From an uncultured Desulfuromonadales bacterium (GTDB taxonomy: Bacteria > Desulfobacterota > Desulfuromonadia > Desulfuromonadales > Geopsychrobacteraceae), in contig CALZHQ010000073.1 in NCBI GenBank assembly GCA_945787295.1, positions 1-14,403 on the forward strand: a stretch of DNA of 14,403 nucleotides, written 5' to 3'. Numbering within the stretch: position 1 is the stretch's first letter; every line of letters starts with the position of its first letter. This document shows, in pieces, positions 7,961 to 14,403 of this stretch. The position numbers were made by a program, and so were the translations under genes. Below the pieces are notes generated by a model, which was not told the DNA's origin, ran no database searches, and was given only the letters and a program-made list of their open reading frames with translations.

Positions 7961-7976
7961 TGGTGTGATTCTTGCC
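7961..7976 (+). promoter_or_regulatory. Sigma-54 (RpoN)-type -24/-12 promoter for the cytochrome operon
   Basis: TGGTGTGATTCTTGCC has the invariant GG (7962-7963) and GC (7974-7975) separated by exactly 10 bases, with TTGC at the -12 element. The consensus is TGGCACG-N4-TTGCW, and 8 of its 12 defined bases match. The expected start site is near 7987, which leaves a leader of about 325 bases before the cytochrome ATG. The upstream AT-rich stretch and the dyad at 7870-7890 fit an activator-dependent promoter. Confidence 0.6.
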
Positions 7977-7986
7977 TCCCTCATGT

Positions 7987-8312
7987 CGGTTAACCAGCCC
8001 AGCGAGAAAAAGTTTCACGGTCTTCTTGGCGGGTTGACATTGGCCTTCCTGATATAAATTGGCGGTTTTTGCCGTTATTTGATCTTTTATGCACTACCAA
8101 TTGTTTTCATCGGGGTAAACCTGGCGAATTTACCGTTCTGATCGACGGCCGCTGGCGGTTTACAGTGCCGCAGATATAAATCCTCGGAAAAGCAACTTTT
8201 TATCAACTTATCCAGTCGTAAGTTGTTGAAAAATAGAATGGTATCAGTGGCATCTTCTCGAATAATACCAACTCGATAAATACACTTTGATATGACCAAA
8301 AAGGGTGGCCTC
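7987..8312 (+). promoter_or_regulatory. Long, possibly structured 5' leader of the cytochrome gene
   Basis: No coding frame is convincing here. GGTAAA (8114-8119) can pair with TTTACC (8129-8134), while the overlapping GTAAACC (8115-8121) can instead pair with GGTTTAC (8157-8163), so the two pairings exclude each other. A longer stem pairs 8197-8210 with 8219-8232: seven perfect pairs next to an 8-base loop, one mismatch, then six more with one G-U. TGGTAT (8239-8244) pairs with ATACCA (8265-8270). I recognise no known riboswitch class. The extent of the leader depends on the promoter call. Confidence 0.35.
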
Positions 8313-11300
8313 ATGGCAATGGGTAAAAGAGTCAGTATCGTTTTCGCATGTATCTTGTCGCTGCTTCTCATCTCCGTTCCGGGGATCTCATCAGCGGCGG
8401 TCTGTTCGCAACCGGCCAAAATTGTTGGTGATGACTACGTACCGACCTCGGTTCAGGATGCCTACAATCACGCCAGCGCCTCGCAGCAGAGCTTTACACT
8501 GCAGATCGCGGGCGATGTCAACGAGAATCTGGTTCTCGACAGTGGCGACGCCATGTTCGATGCTGGTTACGACTGTGGCTTTTCCAGTATTGGTTCAATG
8601 TCCGGTTTCGGCGGGACTATTACCATCCGAGGCGGTTCAGCGATTTTCTCGAATATTATGGTCATGGATGATGTTTCCCAGTGTTCATTTGATAACGATA
8701 ACGATACTTACTATGTCGGTTCCTGCGCTCCTCTACCGCTTGATTGCGATGACAACGATAGCACCATCTATCCCGGTGCCCCCGAGATTTGTGATGATAA
8801 AGATAATAACTGTGATGGTCAGGTCGATGAAGTATTTACGCCCGTAGACGCAGACGGAGACGGCTATTATGGCCCCGGTTCATGCGGCACTGACTTTGAT
8901 GATGACTGTAACGATAATGATGCCACGATCCATCCCAATGCTCTGGATACGCCTTACGATCTGATCGATCAGGACTGCGACGGGGTGGATCTGACATTCG
9001 CTGAAGCGGACCTAGAGAGCGATAACTGTACCTGGTGTCACGGTGCAGCGAACACCTGGATGGGTCTACACTCTGACATACCACTATCGGAAACAAACAA
9101 GTATCCTTATACGACTGCTCCAGATAATACCTGTACCTCCTGCCACGCCGCGACCGTGAGCAACGTCCTGCCGGGACACTATGGGAAGACGGTCAGGACG
9201 ACCGGCAACAATATGAACGCCGGTCTTAAGATCAATTGCGGTTCTTGTCATGATCAAGTTTCTAACTTTCATAACTTTGTCGCAGATGTTGTCTGGCCGA
9301 AAGTGGAGTTAAGTACACCGAACACCACCTGTGACAGCTGTCATGAAGGTCGCGCTACGATCCATGATAACACCGTCTTAGCGCATGATAACCGGGTTAT
9401 CAATAGCGGTTGTGCTATTTGTCATACCAGCGATACTACGTTTCTCGGCTCCCGCGGCAGCGGAACGCTGATCAGCTCTGCCGACGTTGACACCCTGCAC
9501 CGCAACGACTGTGAGCTTTGCCACAACTTTACCGGTATGACCACTGATGCAGGACGTGTGCGGCAGGCGATCGAGCAAGGATTAAATGGCACACCAGTCA
9601 CTTGTCTGGACTGTCACGATGACCATAGTAATATTCCACACGCGATCGAGGTTGGCCCCAATGATCTCTCGTGGACTCCTCCTTACCAGCTATGCAGTAA
9701 CTGTCACGCCGAGGCGAATGATTGGGCCTCAATTCTAATCGAGCACGATGTCCCGACCAACGGTGCCGACTCTTGCTCTACCTGTCACAGTAGCTCAAGA
9801 CAGGAAGTCATTGATGTTTTTGCTCAGCCAGGCAACCCGATTTATTGTCTGGATTGCCATTCCGACAAAGATAGAGTTGAGCACAATATTGACCATACGT
9901 TGGCCGGTTATGTGACTGCAGCGGTATACTGCCTGGAGTGTCACGATCCGAACGATCCGGACCCGATCGAAAATGCGATTGTGGTCAATACCCATAGTAA
10001 TAATTGCCTCTTCTGTCATACGACTCCGACTGGTCCGGAAGTGAAGCCAGAGCTCCCTCAAAATGGAGGCAATTGTGAAGCCTGTCACGGCGCTGATCCG
10101 CACCCGGACATGAGCTGTGAACTCTGCCATAGCGATGGGGCCCCTAAACCCTTGCCTCTGCCCCATGAGAAGCATGTCGGTAGTCTCTATAATGTTTCCT
10201 GTGCCAAGTGTCATGCGGATACGGTCAGCAGCAGCACTGTTATCAGTGACCCGGCATTGCACAACAACGGGCAGAACGATGTCAACTTGGAGACCGGGAA
10301 TTACACCCCTGGGACCCAGGCTTGTGACAACCTCTATTGTCACAGCGATGCTCAGGGCGGTGCGCCGAACCTCGCTGTTACCTGGTCAGACAGCACGTTC
10401 ACCACTTGTATCTCCTGCCATGGTGATCTGGCTGATCCCGATCCGAAACTGGTGAGTGATCCCTTTAAGATGACCAGCAACGCCCATGATGTTCTGGCCA
10501 GCACCAAGTGGATTCGTCAGTATCCCTGTGATTTCTGCCATTACACCACGACCGATGGTGGCGGCGTGATCAAGAATGCCGGCTATCACGTCAACCAGCA
10601 GCTCGATGTTGTTATCAATGCCCTGTGGCAGGTCGCCGGTCGTCCGTCTCCGACTTACGACAGCAGTCCCGGCGTCAATAACTGCGATAATCTCTATTGT
10701 CACAGTGACGGCCGGACCGTGAACCCGGTGATTACAAACCTCAACTGGAAGACCAGCGAAGCCAAATGCGATACCTGCCACGGCCATCAGGGTACTTGTG
10801 TGACCTGTCACGATGGATCTGATGGCAGAGATCCGATTGAAGAATGGCCTCCGGGGAAAGAGTGGCTGAATGCCACGCCGATGTATGCGAATACAGGCCC
10901 TGGCAGCAGTAACGCCAACTCGCATGTGCGCCACCTGCAGACCAACTTCTCCTGCGAGAAATGCCATTTTACTACCATCGTAGATGCAGATTGCAGGTCG
11001 TGCCATGTTGAAGGCGCGCTTCCTACTGGCTCGATGGATGAAACCGGTCACGTTGACCCGGCCGTCCATGTCAACAAGGCAAAGGACGTAGTGTTTGCAG
11101 ATGGTGGCACCTACGATCCGATGACCAAGACCTGTTCGAACACTTCCTGCCACAACGGCGCCTACGAGGATCCGGTCTGGGGCGGCAAGGTCAAGTGTCT
11201 GACCTGTCACGGTACCAGCGGTGCCGATATTGATGATTTTGACGGGACAAACGCGACTGCGGCACGGATCAACATGACCGAATGGGAAACCAGCGGTCAT

Positions 11301-13946
11301 GGCCGTCAGGCTGTCTCCGGTAATTACCCGTCATCGGGTAACCCGCCGGCCAACTTCCCGGCCGACAACCCCTGCTGGCACTGCCATGACCGCACCGTGG
11401 TGCATGATGACGACGACAACCCGTTCCGCCTGCAGATACATTCGCAGTTTGAAAAGCGTTTCGAGAAGGAATGTGTCTACTGTCACATGGAGGGAACCGA
11501 TACGGAGTGTCTCGGTTGCCATAATACGACAGGATTTAGTCTCGCTAGGCAGCTGACGGCGATTGTACCACCGGACTATGCCCCGGAAGATGACCATAGT
11601 TCTTATGTTGATGGCCAGACGTCCTGTCTGACAGCGAACTGCCATCCTGACGATGTAAACCAGCATAACACCGACTCCGGCCGCTGGACTCCTGCACAGC
11701 AGGCCGACATCAAGAACCAGTACGTGATGATGGGTGTTTGTCTGCAGTGCCACGATGATAATGGTGAAAATAACGAGCGTTGTAACAGTTGCCACACCTG
11801 GGAAGGCGACCCGGCGGACGATCCGTACCAAATTGGTTTCGATCCAGATGGTACAGGTGAAATAGAAGAGATAACCGGCTCAAGCAAGGCGAGCTCCGGG
11901 CATTTCGGTCACAAACACTGGCAAACCTACCTGGATACCGGCAAGTGGAAGGGTGGCAAGTTCTGTTGGGATTGCCATGATCCACACGGTGACAGCAACA
12001 TCTACATGATCCAGGACCAAGTTGCGGTGGAGACTGAAGGTAAGTACGGCAAGCCGGTCACGCGAGCCGAAGTGGTCTTCACCAAGAACAACAGTGGTCT
12101 CGACTACGCCAATACCGAAGCCCCGTACACCGGCATCTGTAACGTCTGTCACACAAATGCCGAACATTACGTCGATGATTATGGCGATGGCCACCGGGCC
12201 AGCCGCAAGTGTACCGAATGCCATAACCATGGTTTCGGTGGCGGACATGCCTCCGGCGGCGATTGCAACAGCTGCCATGACAACAAGCCGATCCCGAACC
12301 ACCTCGGCTTCGGATTGCCGCGCGACTGCACCAAGTGCCATGACGGCGCCATCCTGCTGCGGATGGATATCATGCGCCAGTTCAACGGCCAGTCGCACCA
12401 CGTCCAGGATGTCGAAGTGACCAACGAGCACTGCTACGAGTGTCACTGGGAGTCGACCCCGGAAGGGCTGATCGATAACGACTATCATCTCGGTTACAAC
12501 TACAAAACCTACACCACGGTACCGAACTCACCGAGCGACCTGGTCATCTACGGCCCGGAAACCCGGCCGACTGACTACCAGCTCGGGGTAACGGCGGTGA
12601 CCTTCGATGCGACCAAGATCGGCACCGTTGACGAACGGGCAGAGGTCAACAAGGTAACCGACCACTGCCTTGGTTGTCACAGTGATCAGAACAACGAATT
12701 CGTTCCCTTCGGTGATTGCAAGACACCGAATCAGTACGCATGGGACCGCACCAGTATCGCCGCCCGCTATGAAGAAAGCGGCACCACGACTTATGGCAAG
12801 TCAGGTTCTATGAAGAATATTGCCAAGGCGTACTCTGCACATGGCAATGCGGTCGCCAACCAGGGTGGCTGGAGTGCGACGACCGGTGAGGATTCAACCA
12901 TCCCGAATACCCGGAACGGCACCCAGAACGTGCAGTGTTTCGACTGCCACAGCTCTCATGGCTCCTATACCACCGGTGTCACCTCAAGCTACCGCACTTT
13001 CAACGGTGAACAGCAAGGAGCCAATCTGAAGGAAACCCAGGCAGGGAAGGGTGGATACAGCGTCACTTACCGGGCTCAGGCGGTAACCGATGGTATCAGC
13101 CAGGTTGCCCCTGGCGCTGCCCAGTGTTTCGACTGTCACGAGAACCTTGCTGCCGGGACTCTGCCGTGGGGTTACAATTCGACATTCGGAGCTACGACAC
13201 CGATTCACGGCTACAAAGACAGTCCTCGTTTCGAAGCGACCAGCACCGGGCGCCAGGAGCGATTAGCCTACCGGATGAGCAATAACAGTAACTGGAGTAG
13301 TCACTTCAAGGCTTCGGCAGAGTCGGACGGTGAACTCCAACGTCTGTGCGCCTCCTGTCACGATCCGCATGGGGTCACCCCGACCCTTGGAGGCGATATG
13401 GCTTACGCGGTGCCGCTGCTCAAGGGCACCTGGATGACCTCACCTTATCAGGATGATCGACCGAATCCGACCACAGGTTCTGGTAGCAGGTACAACAAGA
13501 ATGGGCCGAAACTTTCCCAGGAAGTGCACCTGACCGCGAGTTATTCAGCGACGGATACGCGCTTTGCCGGGCTGTGTTTGCGCTGCCACCCACAGGACAC
13601 CTTGACCAGCGCGGGTACACCGGCCTGGAGGAGCAAGGATCGGGTCCACAAGTCGGTCAAGGGCTGGGGCGGTAATCAACACTCCTTCACCTGCTCCAAG
13701 TGCCATGCACCGCATGTCTCCAATCTGCCAAAGCTGATGGTGACCAACTGTCTTGATGGGAAACATCGCACCGCAGTTGTGTCAGGCGGGGCACCAAGTC
13801 GCAACAGTGGCAGTAAGGGGAGGGGAGCGTTCCCTGCAGGCGGCGGCTATGGTGCTAATTCGACAACCTATTACACGAGTCCGTGCCACGCCACTCAGAC
13901 CGGCACTTGGAATAACCAGCTGTGGAACAATGTGACGCCGTGGTAA
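8313..13946 (+). CDS. Giant secreted multiheme c-type cytochrome (43 candidate hemes) with MopE-type motifs
   Basis: The product has about 1877 residues from the ATG at 8313, preferred because AAGGGTGG lies 4 bases upstream; an in-frame ATG at 8292 has no such site. Residues 1-28 are a Sec signal peptide (MAMGKR, hydrophobic core, SSA-A cleavage), needed for periplasmic heme attachment. Residues about 30-130 are a short beta-rich region (ENLVLD, GYDCGFSS, GGTITIRGG). Residues 144-226 hold two Asp/Cys-rich motifs (DCDDNDSTIYPGAPEICDD and DCNDNDATIHPNA) of the MopE/Put_metal-binding type. From residue 239 to 1798 I count 39 CXXCH and 4 CX4CH motifs. No CXXCK or enzyme signature stands out, so long-range electron transfer, in the periplasm, outer membrane or outside the cell, is the likely role. 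It is transcribed just ahead of a beta-propeller protein gene. No close named homologue is claimed. Confidence 0.97.
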   Translation: MAMGKRVSIVFACILSLLLISVPGISSAAVCSQPAKIVGDDYVPTSVQDAYNHASASQQSFTLQIAGDVNENLVLDSGDAMFDAGYDCGFSSIGSMSGFGGTITIRGGSAIFSNIMVMDDVSQCSFDNDNDTYYVGSCAPLPLDCDDNDSTIYPGAPEICDDKDNNCDGQVDEVFTPVDADGDGYYGPGSCGTDFDDDCNDNDATIHPNALDTPYDLIDQDCDGVDLTFAEADLESDNCTWCHGAANTWMGLHSDIPLSETNKYPYTTAPDNTCTSCHAATVSNVLPGHYGKTVRTTGNNMNAGLKINCGSCHDQVSNFHNFVADVVWPKVELSTPNTTCDSCHEGRATIHDNTVLAHDNRVINSGCAICHTSDTTFLGSRGSGTLISSADVDTLHRNDCELCHNFTGMTTDAGRVRQAIEQGLNGTPVTCLDCHDDHSNIPHAIEVGPNDLSWTPPYQLCSNCHAEANDWASILIEHDVPTNGADSCSTCHSSSRQEVIDVFAQPGNPIYCLDCHSDKDRVEHNIDHTLAGYVTAAVYCLECHDPNDPDPIENAIVVNTHSNNCLFCHTTPTGPEVKPELPQNGGNCEACHGADPHPDMSCELCHSDGAPKPLPLPHEKHVGSLYNVSCAKCHADTVSSSTVISDPALHNNGQNDVNLETGNYTPGTQACDNLYCHSDAQGGAPNLAVTWSDSTFTTCISCHGDLADPDPKLVSDPFKMTSNAHDVLASTKWIRQYPCDFCHYTTTDGGGVIKNAGYHVNQQLDVVINALWQVAGRPSPTYDSSPGVNNCDNLYCHSDGRTVNPVITNLNWKTSEAKCDTCHGHQGTCVTCHDGSDGRDPIEEWPPGKEWLNATPMYANTGPGSSNANSHVRHLQTNFSCEKCHFTTIVDADCRSCHVEGALPTGSMDETGHVDPAVHVNKAKDVVFADGGTYDPMTKTCSNTSCHNGAYEDPVWGGKVKCLTCHGTSGADIDDFDGTNATAARINMTEWETSGHGRQAVSGNYPSSGNPPANFPADNPCWHCHDRTVVHDDDDNPFRLQIHSQFEKRFEKECVYCHMEGTDTECLGCHNTTGFSLARQLTAIVPPDYAPEDDHSSYVDGQTSCLTANCHPDDVNQHNTDSGRWTPAQQADIKNQYVMMGVCLQCHDDNGENNERCNSCHTWEGDPADDPYQIGFDPDGTGEIEEITGSSKASSGHFGHKHWQTYLDTGKWKGGKFCWDCHDPHGDSNIYMIQDQVAVETEGKYGKPVTRAEVVFTKNNSGLDYANTEAPYTGICNVCHTNAEHYVDDYGDGHRASRKCTECHNHGFGGGHASGGDCNSCHDNKPIPNHLGFGLPRDCTKCHDGAILLRMDIMRQFNGQSHHVQDVEVTNEHCYECHWESTPEGLIDNDYHLGYNYKTYTTVPNSPSDLVIYGPETRPTDYQLGVTAVTFDATKIGTVDERAEVNKVTDHCLGCHSDQNNEFVPFGDCKTPNQYAWDRTSIAARYEESGTTTYGKSGSMKNIAKAYSAHGNAVANQGGWSATTGEDSTIPNTRNGTQNVQCFDCHSSHGSYTTGVTSSYRTFNGEQQGANLKETQAGKGGYSVTYRAQAVTDGISQVAPGAAQCFDCHENLAAGTLPWGYNSTFGATTPIHGYKDSPRFEATSTGRQERLAYRMSNNSNWSSHFKASAESDGELQRLCASCHDPHGVTPTLGGDMAYAVPLLKGTWMTSPYQDDRPNPTTGSGSRYNKNGPKLSQEVHLTASYSATDTRFAGLCLRCHPQDTLTSAGTPAWRSKDRVHKSVKGWGGNQHSFTCSKCHAPHVSNLPKLMVTNCLDGKHRTAVVSGGAPSRNSGSKGRGAFPAGGGYGANSTTYYTSPCHATQTGTWNNQLWNNVTPW
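8742..8990 (+). other. Two MopE/Put_metal-binding motifs in the cytochrome N-terminal region
   Basis: The first unit (residues 144-173) has DCDDNDSTIYPG followed by EICDDKDNNCDGQVDE, close to the well-known DCDDxDxxxxPGAxExCDGxDNNCDGxVDE pattern. The second (about 197-226) has DCNDNDATIHPNA followed by DLIDQDCDGVD and is less regular. The Asp clusters suggest calcium or other cation binding and the cysteines suggest disulfides. The family takes its name from a copper-regulated surface protein of methanotrophs. Confidence 0.8.
9027..13706 (+). other. Heme-binding array: 39 CXXCH and 4 CX4CH motifs
   Basis: The first motif is CTWCH at residue 239 and the last is CSKCH at 1794, an average of one heme per 36 residues. 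The four CX4CH motifs begin at residues 671 (CDNLYCH), 791 (CDNLYCH), 941 (CSNTSCH) and 1105 (CLTANCH). In the first three, a short span with a W or P is followed by CXXCH-G (CISCHG, CDTCHG, CLTCHG), the pattern of the Geobacter CxxxxCH...CXXCH repeat domain (PF09698/TIGR01904). Motif density drops between about residue 1385 and 1760, where beta-type spacers with few hemes dominate. Whether all sites carry heme cannot be told from sequence. Confidence 0.9.
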
Positions 13947-13957
13947 GGGTGGGGCAG

Positions 13958-14403
13958 ATGATGAAAAATATAAATAAGATGAAACTTTCCAAAGGAAGCT
14001 GTCTTATGTTGATGCCGAATATGATGCAGGTTGTTGCGCGCGTTTTCCTTCTGCTGTTGAGTGCCGTTGTCCTGCTGCCGTCCTTTGCGGTGGCGGCTGG
14101 TGGCGATTACGTCTGGCCACCTTACACGGTAACTGCAGTCGGTAACCAGGAAGCCAAGGCGTCGATGGCCGATTCGCAGGGGAACCTGATTCTGGCCGGT
14201 TCCACTGAGACCAATGGTGGTGATATTCACCTGGTCAAGGTGCTGGCGGACGGTTCCGGGACTGCCTGGAGCGTCAGCAAGGACGGCAACGGCGGAGTCG
14301 ATTCGGCGACCGCGGTGGTGATCGACAACAACGATGATGTTATCGTCACCGGCTATATCTGGGATGGGATAGCCTATAACAATATTTACACCGCCAAGTA
14401 TGC
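13958..14403 (+). CDS. Second secreted SBBP beta-propeller protein, 3'-truncated by the window edge
   Basis: The frame starts 11 bases after the cytochrome stop and stays open to the window end, with 148 complete codons visible. AAGGGTGG lies 5 bases before the ATG at 13958, the same motif that precedes the cytochrome ATG. An alternative in-frame ATG at 14006 has AAGGAAG upstream and would give a tidier signal peptide. The hydrophobic core is VFLLLLSAVVLLPSFAVA with cleavage near AVA-AG. The mature part shows propeller blades (SMADSQGNLILAGST, DIHLVKVLADGSG, AVVIDNNDDVIVTGY, NIYTAKYA). It resembles the blade region at the start of the window, so it is probably a paralogue of that giant protein; whether FN3 and LamG domains follow is not visible. 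It likely forms one operon with the cytochrome and may help attach or display it. Confidence 0.9.
   Translation, partial: MMKNINKMKLSKGSCLMLMPNMMQVVARVFLLLLSAVVLLPSFAVAAGGDYVWPPYTVTAVGNQEAKASMADSQGNLILAGSTETNGGDIHLVKVLADGSGTAWSVSKDGNGGVDSATAVVIDNNDDVIVTGYIWDGIAYNNIYTAKY

Noticed and set aside
7983..8057. A 24-codon frame with a hydrophobic C-terminal half, followed after its TAA by more hydrophobic in-frame sequence; considered as leader peptide or decayed membrane protein.
   Set aside because: There is no ribosome binding site, the ATG lies at or before the predicted sigma-54 start site, and the continuation has two stops. It is too weak to call.
8034..8058. TTGACA followed by TATAAA as a sigma-70 promoter for the cytochrome.
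   Set aside because: The spacer is only 13 bases instead of about 17, so the pair is unlikely to function as a standard promoter.
7987..8312. A GEMM-type cyclic dinucleotide riboswitch, expected because such switches precede multiheme cytochromes in Geobacter.
   Set aside because: The conserved GEMM blocks (such as the ACGCAAAGCC-like segment) are not seen on the + strand of the leader.

Overview
The window looks like an accessory locus from a metal- or electrode-respiring Desulfuromonadales-type (Geobacter/Desulfuromonas-like) bacterium. This is inferred from gene content and not from a marker gene. The evidence is a giant secreted multiheme c-type cytochrome, very large modular extracellular proteins built from beta-propeller, fibronectin type III (FN3) and LamG domains, a sigma-54-type promoter, and fairly GC-rich coding DNA around one AT-richer intergenic region. 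All convincing genes lie on the + strand.

Layout. (1) 1-6792: the 3' 2263 codons of a giant secreted protein, open at the left edge. It has SBBP-type beta-propeller blades, then about twelve FN3 domains. Three FN3 domains carry a LamG domain at the same internal site, and a fourth carries a DUF2341 plus jelly-roll insertion at a different loop. (2) 6801-7340: a short exported protein resembling one lobe of an OpuAC (glycine-betaine-type) substrate-binding protein, 8 bases downstream and probably cotranscribed. (3) 7341-8312: about 970 bases with no convincing gene. It holds a hairpin after the operon, a doubtful minus-strand ORF, a strong nested inverted repeat, a sigma-54-like promoter at 7961-7976 and a long leader with several inverted repeats. 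(4) 8313-13946: a cytochrome of about 1877 residues with 39 CXXCH and 4 CX4CH motifs, 43 candidate hemes, behind a signal peptide, a short beta-rich region and two MopE-type Asp/Cys metal-binding motifs. (5) 13958-14403: the start of a second SBBP beta-propeller protein, 11 bases after the cytochrome. Its last visible residues (YTAKYA) resemble the blade with which the window begins (TIKYASSDG).

Working model (inference): the locus is made of repeated modules in which a giant periplasmic or extracellular cytochrome is followed by a giant propeller/FN3/LamG surface protein. The first protein visible would be the tail of one module, and the sigma-54 promoter would drive the next. The cytochrome would carry electrons, and the propeller/FN3/LamG protein would act as scaffold or adhesin placing it on a mineral, matrix or partner cell. 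The most unusual points are the heme count and its fusion to MopE-type motifs, the repeated nesting of LamG domains in FN3 domains, the one-lobe OpuAC protein, and the regulatory region ahead of the cytochrome.
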